The position numbers and the translations under genes are program-made. Under the pieces are notes generated by a model that did not search any database, was not told where the DNA came from, and worked only from the letters and a program-made list of their open reading frames with translations. Shown here piece after piece: positions 36,397 to 43,452 of a stretch of DNA of 64,000 nucleotides (position 1 is the first letter of the stretch; every line of letters begins with the position of its first letter). This DNA comes from CAZTAO01 sp964611645 (GTDB lineage: Bacteria; Armatimonadota; UBA5829), in NCBI GenBank assembly GCA_964611645.1, contig CAZTAO010000014.1, positions 30,737 through 94,736 on the forward strand, in the 5' to 3' direction.

Positions 36397-37316
36397 AGAG
36401 GACTTCCGACCATACCAGGGACCTTATGGCCGCGAGCGATGCCGTGCGGATGCAGTTCGAGGCGAGCGCGGCTGAGATGGATTCCCAACAGTGCGGCGAC
36501 GATGATCCCTTGATGGAGCGTCAGTTCGAGGTCGTCCCAGGTATGATCAACAAGTATGGCAACAGGGTCCTGTGCCTCTTGACCTCCGAATGCGCCTCCT
36601 ACTGCCGGTTTTGCACCAGGCGGCGGCTTATCTCCGAGGCGGAGCGTGGACCTGTCTGCCGGAGCCACGTGGATGGGTGGGCGGACTATCTCCGCGACCA
36701 CCCGGAGGTCCGCGAAGTCATATTCTCAGGCGGTGACCCCTTTACGGTAAGCGATGCGTTCTTCCATTATGCGCTGCACAGCGTTGGGGACCTCGAACAG
36801 ATTAAGGTTATTCGCATAGGCACGAGGGCGCCAGTGAGCGACCCGTCGCTTGTGTCTCCCGCCAAGCTGGACTCGATCGAGGGCCTGAGGCAGACGGTGT
36901 ATGTGGGGATCCATTTCGAGCACCCGTCGGAACTGACGGACTCCACCAGGGCGTGCATCAAAGACCTGCAGCGGCACGGGGCTATACTGATTAGCCAGTC
37001 GGTGTTCCTGCGGGGTGTGAACGACGAATACCAGACCCTCTACGATCTATTCACCGAGCTCTTTGAGATCGGTGTCCGGCCATACTACATCTATCGCTGC
37101 GATCCGGTGGAAGGCGCGATGCACTTCCAGGCGGACTTCGACAAAGAACGCCGGATTATGACCCGACTGCGGTCCACCCTCTCGGGCTTGGCGTGCCCGA
37201 CTTACGTCATAGACGCCCCGCACGGCAGCGGCAAGATCCCGGCCCCACTGGAGTTCTGGGAAAGCGACACAAGCGCCTACACCGACTTCCTGGGGGAGAA
37301 ACACGAAGCCGGCTAG
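36363..37316 (+). CDS. kamA: Lysine 2,3-aminomutase-like radical SAM enzyme
   Basis: 317 aa, shorter than the usual 340-420, lacking part of the N-terminal and the C-terminal oligomerisation segment. The [4Fe-4S] motif is C77-x3-C81-x2-C84 (ECASYCRFCTRRR), followed by SGGDP (122-126). Residues matching those that bind lysine in the clostridial enzyme are kept: D247 in YRCDPVEGAMHF and D284 in YVIDAPHGSGKIP, with the PLP lysine at K291. This points to lysine, not glutamate, as substrate and to beta-lysine as product. GTG 36363 overlaps the upstream gene by 34 bases; ATG 36426, with AGGGA upstream, is a credible later start. EpmA and beta-lysine acetyltransferase genes are not seen here. Confidence 0.82.
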   Translation: MPVCSKCNTLLERTSDHTRDLMAASDAVRMQFEASAAEMDSQQCGDDDPLMERQFEVVPGMINKYGNRVLCLLTSECASYCRFCTRRRLISEAERGPVCRSHVDGWADYLRDHPEVREVIFSGGDPFTVSDAFFHYALHSVGDLEQIKVIRIGTRAPVSDPSLVSPAKLDSIEGLRQTVYVGIHFEHPSELTDSTRACIKDLQRHGAILISQSVFLRGVNDEYQTLYDLFTELFEIGVRPYYIYRCDPVEGAMHFQADFDKERRIMTRLRSTLSGLACPTYVIDAPHGSGKIPAPLEFWESDTSAYTDFLGEKHEAG

Positions 37317-37348
37317 ATGCTAAGCCGGCGAAGAAGGAACCAAGATCA

Positions 37349-37434
37349 ATCACGAAAGCCCGAAACACCAGAAATCCCGAAAGGGTCCGTCCCTATTTCG
37401 TGTTTTCTCCCTTTCGTGTTTTCGTGATGAAAAT
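37349..37434. repeat. CACGAAAG/CTTTCGTG dispersed repeat
   Basis: CACGAAAGCCCGAAACACC on the left and TTTCGTGTTTTCTCCCTTTC then GTGTTTTCGTGATGAAA on the right form an imperfect inverted repeat between the aminomutase and glutaredoxin genes. It recurs, interrupted by another repeat, at 62534-62714. Confidence 0.65.
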
Positions 37435-37484
37435 GTCCTTCGGCTTGTATGTGATATGAGCCGTCAAATCTAACGGAGGCAGGA

Positions 37485-37724
37485 ATGCTGAAGCTTTACA
37501 ATGCGGAATGGTGCCCTTACTGCGCGAGAGTGCGGCGAAAACTGGATGAACTCAAGGTAGAATGCGACCTTGTCGAGGTCCCCAGGTCCAGGTCCCAGCG
37601 CGACGAACTTATGGAGATATCCGGCCAGAGCGGAGTCCCCACGCTGGTCTGCGAAGACGGCACAGTAATAGCCGATGACGACGACGCTATAATCGCGTAC
37701 CTGGAGCAAAGGGCGCAGGAGTAG
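37485..37724 (+). CDS. Glutaredoxin-family protein
   Basis: 79 aa, a complete small thioredoxin fold. The active site is CPYC near residue 10 (YNAEWCPYCARVRRKLDEL). The cis-Pro is present in SGVPTLVCEDG, and ADDDDAIIAYLEQR forms the last helix, as in GrxC/GrxA-type proteins. It would act as a small thiol-disulfide reductase in the cytoplasm or bind a substrate for a dedicated reductase. The ATG has CGGAGG nine bases upstream. It follows the aminomutase by 168 bases of repeat, so any link to that gene pair is uncertain. Confidence 0.88.
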   Translation: MLKLYNAEWCPYCARVRRKLDELKVECDLVEVPRSRSQRDELMEISGQSGVPTLVCEDGTVIADDDDAIIAYLEQRAQE

Positions 37725-37743
37725 GGGAGCGACTGAGAATACT

Positions 37744-37781
37744 GCTTGATGGTTGGATGGTTTGATCGTTTGATAGTCTGA
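37744..37781. repeat. Short tandem repeat (GATGGTTTGAT type)
   Basis: TTGATGGTTGGATGGTTTG and the following ATCGTTTGATAGTCTGAT are imperfect copies of the reverse complement of the array at 9239-9271. Confidence 0.55.
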
Positions 37782-37802
37782 TCGCGGAAGGGCGGCCTTG
37801 AA

Positions 37803-37836
37803 TTCTCTCTCCCGGGGGAGAGAGTTAGAGAGAGGG
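37803..37836. repeat. CTCTCCC/GGGAGAG dispersed palindrome
   Basis: TCTCTCTCCC and GGGGGAGAGAG pair directly, followed by TTAGAGAGAGGGC. Same family as 21651 and 52365. Confidence 0.6.
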
Positions 37837-37887
37837 CGCTCTGTGACAGTAACCACGTGCGCCTGGTGCAGCAGGACTCCGCTCTCG

Positions 37888-37956
37888 GTTTCGACTCCGC
37901 TCTCGGTTTCGACTCCGCTCAACCAGCGTACGCCGTTCGTTGAGCGGAGTCGAAAC
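37888..37956. repeat. GTTTCGACTCCGCTCAAC palindrome with a duplicated left arm
   Basis: Arms GTTTCGACTCCGCTCAAC (37906-37923) and GTTGAGCGGAGTCGAAAC (37939-37956) are perfect 18-base complements around a 15-base loop. Just before them, one further full 18-base unit of the left-arm type (GGTTTCGACTCCGCTCTC) and part of another are present in tandem, from about 37870. The same palindrome lies inside the GH2 gene (60295-60347), and half of it in a GH36 gene (50392-50415). Confidence 0.85.
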
Positions 37957-37972
37957 GAACCCGAATCTGCGC

Positions 37973-38659
37973 CTACCCAACCTCTGCAATCAGCACCGGC
38001 CGAAACCCCGTGTGGTCCACAGACACCAGCCGGTATTCCATGCCGTCTACCACGCCCTCAATGTAGTCCGTCCCGTGAATATGCCCATAGATCACCAGGT
38101 CCACGTTACTTGCCCGCAGGAGCTTGTCGAACTCGTTGGGGCTGAGGTCGGACTCGAACGGCGGGTAATGGAGCGCGGCTATCTTGAACGGCGCTTCCTC
38201 TATCTGTGACAGCGCCCTGTGCAGGTATGAGAGCTCGCGGTTGAGGGTCTTTGTGCTGGGCGGTTTCTCATCTTCCGGTTCCCTGCGCCAACCCCGCGTT
38301 CCCGCGATCCCTATTCCATCCAGCATTATGCCTTCCGCGTGCAGGAGCGATATGGATTCCGGCATCAGCTTGCGCATCCGGTGGGTGGCTTCCCGCCGCC
38401 ACCAGTAGTCGTGGTTCCCTCGGACCAGCAGCTTCTTTCCCGATCTCGCCGCCACAAACTCCAGATCGTCCCGGGCCTGCTCAAGCTTCATAGCCCACGA
38501 AGTATCCCCAACCACCAGCACCAGGTCATCTTCCGCCACCATCGCGTCCCAGTTCTCCGCAATGTGCCCGGCGTGGTCAGCCCACTGGTCTCCAAACTTG
38601 TCCATAGGCTTGGAGCCATCGGAGGACAGGTGTAAGTCTGAGATTGCGTATAGGTTCAT
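37973..38659 (-). CDS. Calcineurin-like metallophosphoesterase
   Basis: 228 aa from ATG 38659. All five metal-binding blocks are present: SDLHLS (D8, H10), GDTSW, RGNHDYWW, the ALHYPPF His, and YGHIHGT. This is the pattern of the calcineurin-like phosphoesterase superfamily, with two divalent metals. No signal peptide is seen, so it acts in the cytoplasm. The substrate cannot be told. The start codon has no ribosome-binding site: the sequence just upstream is a CAGTC-type dispersed repeat, which may have displaced the original leader. A TTG at 38668 is the only upstream alternative in frame. It is a lone gene between repeats. Confidence 0.87.
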   Translation of the reverse strand: MNLYAISDLHLSSDGSKPMDKFGDQWADHAGHIAENWDAMVAEDDLVLVVGDTSWAMKLEQARDDLEFVAARSGKKLLVRGNHDYWWRREATHRMRKLMPESISLLHAEGIMLDGIGIAGTRGWRREPEDEKPPSTKTLNRELSYLHRALSQIEEAPFKIAALHYPPFESDLSPNEFDKLLRASNVDLVIYGHIHGTDYIEGVVDGMEYRLVSVDHTGFRPVLIAEVG

Positions 38660-38665
38660 TTTAGT

Positions 38666-38742
38666 CAACAGTCCACAGTCGACAGTCGACAGTCACGCCC
38701 AAAGCCCTTCCCCCCTGATAAGGGGGGCGCAGGGGGTTTGCG
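38666..38742. repeat. CAGTC tandem repeat and a C6/G6 hairpin
   Basis: CAACAGTCCACAGTCGACAG followed by TCGACAGTCAC (38666-38696) is a short-unit tandem array. CCCTTCCCCCCTGATAAGGG and the following GGGCGCAGGGGG (about 38706-38742) form a G/C hairpin. A relative of the second part (GATAAGGGGGCAGGGG) lies near 20611. Both lie upstream of the phosphoesterase gene on its strand. Confidence 0.6.
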
Positions 38743-38785
38743 TGTCCAGCACTTTGCAGAGCAATCTCACAAGCCACACCATACA

Positions 38786-39310
38786 TCAGTTTTCGGTCCT
38801 CCGCCCGCGCAAATAGAAGTGCTGATATGCCAGCTTGGCCAAGACTGGAGAGAGGAACGCCGCCACTCCCGCCGCAAAAACCCACACCCAGGGAGTCGCA
38901 GCGACGGCTTTCGCATCTCGGTACACAGACCATGCGCACACAACCACGAACAACTGCCACATAACCACCTCTGTCCAGACACCCTTCCAATTCTCCTTGA
39001 ACACCTTTGAATACGCTAATCCGACCATCGCCACAAGAGCGACCGCGAGCGCCAAGTCTACGCCGGTCACCAGTATGGAAACCGGGAATACGCCGACCAG
39101 TGAGTCAGGGATATTTCCTCTGACCATTATCCAGCCGATCCAAATGAGCAGGAACCAACTGGCATCACCGGGCCTGTCACCCACTACCTCAGCCGGGTAG
39201 GAGCCAGTCTTCTTCTTTTCGCGCAACGCGAGAATGATCACCGCTGCCAGACACAAAGCAGCAGCACCCCAGCCTGCTATTGACATCAAGGTCTCCGGCG
39301 AGAAGTCCAT
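38786..39310 (-). CDS. Hypothetical membrane protein with about five helices
   Basis: 174 aa from ATG 39310, chosen because GGAGG lies eight bases upstream; five extra in-frame codons lie further up. Hydrophobic helices are visible at LMSIAGWGAAALCLAAVIIL, SWFLLIWIGWIMV, VFPVSILVTGVDLALAVALV, VVMWQLFVVVCAWSVY and VWVFAAGVAAFLSPVLAKLA. The N-terminus is outside or short, and the C-terminus is basic and cytoplasmic. There is no recognisable family motif. It is flanked by repeats and probably transcribed separately from its neighbours. Function unknown. Confidence 0.68.
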   Translation of the reverse strand: MDFSPETLMSIAGWGAAALCLAAVIILALREKKKTGSYPAEVVGDRPGDASWFLLIWIGWIMVRGNIPDSLVGVFPVSILVTGVDLALAVALVAMVGLAYSKVFKENWKGVWTEVVMWQLFVVVCAWSVYRDAKAVAATPWVWVFAAGVAAFLSPVLAKLAYQHFYLRGRRTEN

Positions 39311-39365
39311 TTTGTATGCCTCCATATTGCTGTAACCGCTGCTCCTGACTGCCTTCCGCTAGCTT

Positions 39366-39402
39366 GTCCCATAGGTCTCATTTGTCCTATTTGTCTCGTA
39401 TC
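39366..39402. repeat. TGTCCCATA-type short tandem repeat
   Basis: TTGTCCCATAGGTCTCATTTG and TCCTATTTGTCTCGTATCCC are degenerate copies of a GTCCCATTT unit. Its reverse complement GGGACAAATGGGAC occurs at 40462-40498, and a remnant lies at 40705-40722. Confidence 0.5.
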
Positions 39403-39410
39403 CCTTCCCC

Positions 39411-40433
39411 CTAAAACCTCGGCACCTCAACCTCTCTACCTTCCCTGGCCGACCTGATCGCGCATAAACAAGCCATAGACGAGTTGGCGCCGTCTCGGAG
39501 GGGGGTTCTGGGTTGGCGGTCTTCCACTATCGCATCCAGCCAGTCGGCTACCTCGGGGTCGTAGGGGTGGCCTTTGGCGTTGGGGTAGTTGATCTGGGTG
39601 AAAGGCGGGTGGACCTCATCCGGCGATGCGGAAATAGCCACCTGGTCATCGTCTACCGTGCCGTTGGTGCCGTAGATTCTCAGGTTGTAGAACCAACTGA
39701 ACTCCCTTTTGGGGGCGTAGAGAGCGGCGACTTTGGCGATGGTGTCGTCTGTGAAGCGGAACAGGGCCACCTCGCAGTCGTCGTGGCGCATCGCTGGAAA
39801 GGCCTTGTGGTTAGAGTATGCGAACACGCTCGCGATCTCCTTGCCCGATATCCACCGCAGCAGGTCCAGCGGGTGGCTGCCGCCGCCGAGCATCGGGAGT
39901 TCATCGTCCAGGTACCAGTTCTTGCCGGTGACAGGGTCGGTCTGCGCCGCCTGGTACTCCAGGTTGTGGACGTAGTCGGCTTCCATGCAGAACACTTCAC
40001 CGAGGCTTCCGCTTTGAGTCAGCCGGTGAATCTCTTCAAACAATGGGTTGAAGCGCAATATGTAGCCGACCTGGATTTTGAGCTTGGGGTCGGCGTCATC
40101 GGCGGCCTTGACCATATCCAGTATGTCCTGCTCGGAGTTGGCCAGGGGCTTCTCGACCAGTACATGCTTGCCCGCCGCCACAGCCAGCTTGAAAGGCCCC
40201 GCGTGCTGGTTGTCACCGGTGTGGATGCTGATAGCCTCGATATCATCGCGCTGGTATATCTCATCGGTGGTATACCGCTCGGCAATCCCGAACTCATCAC
40301 CCACCTTGTTGAGCAGTTCCTCATTGCGGTCGCAAATAGCCACAATCTCAGACTTCCCCAAAGCCTGATGCGCCCGAATATGCCCGATTGCATTACGGCC
40401 TACGCCTACTATTCCGACTCTTACTTTTGGCAT
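39411..40433 (-). CDS. Gfo/Idh/MocA-family oxidoreductase
   Basis: 340 aa. The ATG has a perfect AAGGAG seven bases upstream. The N-terminal Rossmann domain shows VRVGIVGVGRNAIGHIRAH for NAD(P), and the VEKPLANSEQDI block carries the family Glu-Lys-Pro. The C-terminal domain has GGGSHPLDLLRWISG, which supplies the catalytic His-x-x-D. Many proteins of this kind in soil and sediment bacteria oxidise sugar-alcohol or keto-sugar derivatives; the substrate is not predictable. It is a single gene between repeat clusters. The related gene at 20636 has the same fold but only distant similarity by eye. Confidence 0.9.
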   Translation of the reverse strand: MPKVRVGIVGVGRNAIGHIRAHQALGKSEIVAICDRNEELLNKVGDEFGIAERYTTDEIYQRDDIEAISIHTGDNQHAGPFKLAVAAGKHVLVEKPLANSEQDILDMVKAADDADPKLKIQVGYILRFNPLFEEIHRLTQSGSLGEVFCMEADYVHNLEYQAAQTDPVTGKNWYLDDELPMLGGGSHPLDLLRWISGKEIASVFAYSNHKAFPAMRHDDCEVALFRFTDDTIAKVAALYAPKREFSWFYNLRIYGTNGTVDDDQVAISASPDEVHPPFTQINYPNAKGHPYDPEVADWLDAIVEDRQPRTPLRDGANSSMACLCAIRSAREGREVEVPRF

Positions 40434-40461
40434 TTGTTTACTCCTTGTTGGTGACTAGGAC

Positions 40462-40498
40462 GGATGGGACATATGGGACAAATGGGACTTATGGGACA
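40462..40498. repeat. ATGGGAC tandem repeat
   Basis: GGATGGGACATATGGGACAA followed by ATGGGACTTATGGGAC repeats a 9-base unit (ATGGGACNN) four times. It lies between the oxidoreductase start and the broken four-helix gene. Read on one strand such units encode Y-G-T repeats. Confidence 0.65.
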
Positions 40499-40506
40499 CG
40501 GAGCGG

Positions 40507-40731
40507 CTAGGGCTTGTGAGTACTTCTGTGATCCAGACGGGCTTTGGTCATTCTCTCTCGAAGGCCACCCTCTTTCACGAACTCCTCCTCCAGCCTTCTG
40601 ATCTGCTGGTCGAGGAGGTATTGGGTCTGGTAAAGAAGGCAGACGATCGTGTTGGCCGCAGTCTCGGCAGAGTACTGCTCCACGTACTTTGAATAGGTCT
40701 CATACGTTGCATCTGTCCCATTCCTCCCCGG
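40507..40731 (-). pseudogene. Remnant of a four-helix-bundle suffix-domain protein
   Basis: Minus-strand reading from about 40731 to the TAG at 40507-40509 gives about 74 residues containing YETYSKYVEQYSAETAANTI, then YQTQYLLDQQIRRLEEEFVK and GGLRERMTKARLDHR. This matches the C-terminal suffix domain (TIGR04258-type) of four-helix-bundle/S23-type proteins. The N-terminal bundle is missing: a TAA at 40732-40734 closes the frame, and no ATG, GTG or TTG start with a ribosome site follows it. The upstream part (NGTDATYETY) has the same GGGAC-type repeat seen in the flanking arrays. It is therefore a truncated gene. Confidence 0.7.
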
Positions 40732-40735
40732 TTAC

Positions 40736-41410
40736 CTACAACCAATCCTTCCTTCTCCGCCAGATCATCTTGGCTATCTCCCAGAACTGCTTGCCTCGGT
40801 GGGCGAAGCCTTTCAGGTCTCGGCCGGTGGCTCGGTGTTGGAAGTCTATGTTGGTCTCCACTATCCTGTAGCCGTGCCTGAGGGCGTCTATGGTCAGGGC
40901 GGTTTCTACTGCGAAGCCGGGTTCGAGGTCGCCGATGTCTTTGAGCAGTTGGCTTCGGATGGCTCTTTGGCCGGAGAGGGGGGCTGTTACTATAGTGCCG
41001 CCGTAGTTGCGGATCGCCCAGCCGGAGAGCTTGAGCACAAAGCCCATTCCACCCGCCCGGCGACTGCTGCCTCGCATTACACCGATGGACATATCCGCAT
41101 GCCCCGCCAACAGCGGTTCCAGAAGCGCAGCGCATTCCCTGGCGGACGACCCCAGGTCGGCGTCCAGGAACATGTAGATATCCGCCTCGGTCTCCGCTAT
41201 GCCCTTGTTGAGCGCCTCGCCTTTGCCGGAATGCTGCTCGAGTTGGATGACGGTCGCGCCAACGTCGTGCGCGAGGAAAGCGGTCTCATCCCACGAGCCG
41301 TCGTCAATAACCACCACCTCGCCCACGCCCGGGATACCCTCGACGGCCTCAATGGTGTCCACTATGCTGTCTTGCTCGTTAAAAGCAGGTATCAGGGCAA
41401 CAATGCGCAT
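40736..41410 (-). CDS. Family 2 glycosyltransferase
   Basis: 224 aa, GT-A fold. The N-terminus MRIVALIPAFNEQDSIVDTI is the classical GT2 start, VVVIDDGSWDET holds the nucleotide-binding Asp pair, and DIYMFLDADLGSSA carries the DxD-like metal site. The acceptor region includes GFAVETALTIDALRHGYRIV and the basic tail WRRRKDWL. It resembles polyprenyl-phosphate mannosyl/glucosyl transferases and glucosyl-phosphoglycerate synthases; I cannot choose between them. There is no C-terminal membrane domain, unlike full dolichyl-phosphate synthases. The gene starts three bases after the SteB stop, so it belongs to the nadK-recN-steA-steB run. Confidence 0.88.
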   Translation of the reverse strand: MRIVALIPAFNEQDSIVDTIEAVEGIPGVGEVVVIDDGSWDETAFLAHDVGATVIQLEQHSGKGEALNKGIAETEADIYMFLDADLGSSARECAALLEPLLAGHADMSIGVMRGSSRRAGGMGFVLKLSGWAIRNYGGTIVTAPLSGQRAIRSQLLKDIGDLEPGFAVETALTIDALRHGYRIVETNIDFQHRATGRDLKGFAHRGKQFWEIAKMIWRRRKDWL

Positions 41411-41413
41411 GGC

Positions 41414-42298
41414 TCAGCGCTCACCCAGGTTTCTGGGCATCAGGCGGTCCGCGGTATTCTTGACCCCATAGTTGGCTTTGTCTCCCTTGAGCGCGGCAAG
41501 CATTGAGACCTGCCCCATTGTAGTGTCGGCGTTGTCGACGGTGGCAATCCCCATCCGGTGCCAGTAAGGGACAAAGGACAGCGTCACCAAGTGGCTCTCG
41601 CAGCCCACTATGGTTACCCCTTCCCCCTCCAACTCAGATATCAACTGAGCGTCCACCGTATCCCCGTGAGAGGGCATTTCGGTGTTCGCGCCGCCCACCA
41701 GCACTATCAGTTTCGCGCCGTGTCCGTAGTCTCCGGTGAATGTAGCCACCCGGGCGCGCTCAAGGCCGGACATTGCCGCGCTGCTCCCCGGCTTCTTCAC
41801 AACCCCGGCCATCATTCGGAACAGCTTCGCGCGGGCCTCCCTGGGGTCCACCACCTTCGTTCCCATCTGCGCCAGCGCCTGGTTCACCTGCGCCTCATCC
41901 CCGAAATCGAACTCGCGGCTTACCTGCGTGATTCCTGTGACGGTTGCGCCTGCATATTCCAGCACACGGGTAATCGGCCCCACCAGTTGATCGTCATCTC
42001 CCGTCTGCACTATCGCCACAAAGCTGCCCTTGAGCCAACCGGCGGCCACCTGGGGCAGCAGCACCCGGCAGAACTCCTCGCAGTTCGCGGCATCTTCCTT
42101 GTTCTGGGAAGCCTCTTTCGCGGTAGACTCTATGTCCTCCTTGAGGGTCTTCATAGAGTCGGCGTAGCGTTGGATGATCCGCTGCTCAGATGTGGTCGCG
42201 GGACGGCGCTTCGTGAACCCGGAGCCGATCACTATACCGATGGCCAGAGCAAAGAACACCGCCGCGAGGCTGTAAATATGGTTCCGGAGGCTTATCAA
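41414..42298 (-). CDS. steB: SteB/MctB-like membrane-anchored protein
   Basis: 294 aa from the TTG at 42298, where the TTGA overlaps the steA stop; the reading frame is open further upstream inside steA. The N-terminus ISLRNHIYSLAAVFFALAIG is the conserved signature of the SteB/MctB family (PF11382), with one membrane helix. A coiled segment (residues 40-75) leads to a periplasmic or extracytoplasmic domain with GITQVSREFDFGDEA and a C-terminal region ending MPRNLGER. In corynebacteria SteA and SteB act together in cell separation; the name copper transporter in databases comes from MctB of mycobacteria and is not evidence for copper here. Confidence 0.87.
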   Translation of the reverse strand: MISLRNHIYSLAAVFFALAIGIVIGSGFTKRRPATTSEQRIIQRYADSMKTLKEDIESTAKEASQNKEDAANCEEFCRVLLPQVAAGWLKGSFVAIVQTGDDDQLVGPITRVLEYAGATVTGITQVSREFDFGDEAQVNQALAQMGTKVVDPREARAKLFRMMAGVVKKPGSSAAMSGLERARVATFTGDYGHGAKLIVLVGGANTEMPSHGDTVDAQLISELEGEGVTIVGCESHLVTLSFVPYWHRMGIATVDNADTTMGQVSMLAALKGDKANYGVKNTADRLMPRNLGER

Positions 42299-43452
42299 CG
42301 TCCAAATCTCCACAGTTTGAAATTGGTATACAATCGCCACGACAGCGAACGGACGTCTTCCATCAGGCCCATAAGCCTGTCCTGCAGGTTGGGCGAAAGC
42401 GCGATGACTGTCAGCATCAGCACGAAAGCCGCAGCCGCAAGCACCGCAATGTAACGCATTCTGTGGCTGTCGCGGTAGAGCTTGCTCACTCCGCGGGCGT
42501 CCACCAGCCGATGCCCCACTTTCAGCCTCGCCAGGAACGTGCTGGACATACCCTGCCTGCCCTTGTCCAGGAAGTCGACGAGGGTGGAGTGGGTCCCGAC
42601 TGCCACAATCAGTTCCGCGCCCTTCTCAAAGGCCAATAGCAGCGCCAGGTCCTCGCTGGTTCCGGGCACCGAACACACCGCCGCCTTCAACCCCAGCTTC
42701 TCCAGCCGCTCCAGCCCGGGGGCTTTGCCGTCTGCATAGGCCTGCACAATCAGTTCCGCGCCGGACCTCAGGGCCTGGTCGCTCACGCTGTCCATATCCC
42801 CAACTATGATGTTGGGCTTCAAGCCTGCTTCCAGCAGGGCGTCCGCGCCGCCGTCCACTCCCACAAGCACGGGTCGAACATCTCTTACATACGCCATTAT
42901 GGTGGCTAAGTCCTGCTTATACGACTCCCCCCGCACAACCACCAGCACGTGCTTGTCGTTGATAGGCGTGCGAACCTCCGGCAGGCTGGTGGGGTCCAGC
43001 AGGATGGACTGTTCGTTGGTGACATAGCTCAGGGTATTCTCGACGAACTTCTCCAGCTCCGCGCTGAGGTTCGCGCGCGACTGCTTCAGGCACTCCGCGA
43101 TCACGTTCTCGTTCAGCAGCTCGCCCTTGAACAGCACAGCCCCTTTGCGGATGATCTGGTTGTCCTTGATCTCTATCTGGTCACCCTCGCTCAACAGCTT
43201 GAACGGTTCGTGGTCGACGCTGTCGATGATCGGAATGCCTGCCCGCAGGAGCAGCATAGGGCCGGAGTTGGGGTAGCGACCTGTGCAGGACCGGGAGGCG
43301 TTAATGACCGCGCGGGCCTTCGCATCCACCAGCATCTGTGCGCCGTTGGAGTCGATGTCCTCGTGGTCGATGAGGGCGATTTCCCCTGGTTTGAGGCGTT
43401 TGGCCAGGCGTTTGGTGCGCTGGTCGAGCCTAAGAGTTCCTTTGATGTGCAA
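42295..43452 (-). CDS. steA: SteA-like cytokinetic-ring-associated membrane protein
   Basis: 385 aa from the TTG at 43452, chosen because it gives IKGTLRLDQRTKRLAKRLKP, the usual N-terminus, and has GGGAG ahead; a longer frame goes to 43506. The soluble region includes EIALIDHEDID, VINASRSCTGRYPNSGPMLL and the thiamin-pyrophosphokinase-like block VGVDGGADALLEAGLKPNII followed by VGDMDSVSD. A C-terminal membrane helix (YIAVLAAAAFVLMLTVIAL) is followed by a short tail. SteA and SteB are partners of the division machinery in actinobacteria. It overlaps recN by about 23 bases and steB by four, which implies strong coupling. The presence outside Actinobacteria is worth noting. Confidence 0.87.
   Translation of the reverse strand: MHIKGTLRLDQRTKRLAKRLKPGEIALIDHEDIDSNGAQMLVDAKARAVINASRSCTGRYPNSGPMLLLRAGIPIIDSVDHEPFKLLSEGDQIEIKDNQIIRKGAVLFKGELLNENVIAECLKQSRANLSAELEKFVENTLSYVTNEQSILLDPTSLPEVRTPINDKHVLVVVRGESYKQDLATIMAYVRDVRPVLVGVDGGADALLEAGLKPNIIVGDMDSVSDQALRSGAELIVQAYADGKAPGLERLEKLGLKAAVCSVPGTSEDLALLLAFEKGAELIVAVGTHSTLVDFLDKGRQGMSSTFLARLKVGHRLVDARGVSKLYRDSHRMRYIAVLAAAAFVLMLTVIALSPNLQDRLMGLMEDVRSLSWRLYTNFKLWRFGR

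Noticed and set aside
41414..42298. Copper transport as the function of the MctB homologue, linking it to the metal pump
   Set aside because: The family name comes from one mycobacterial study; the steA-steB operon context points to cell separation instead.
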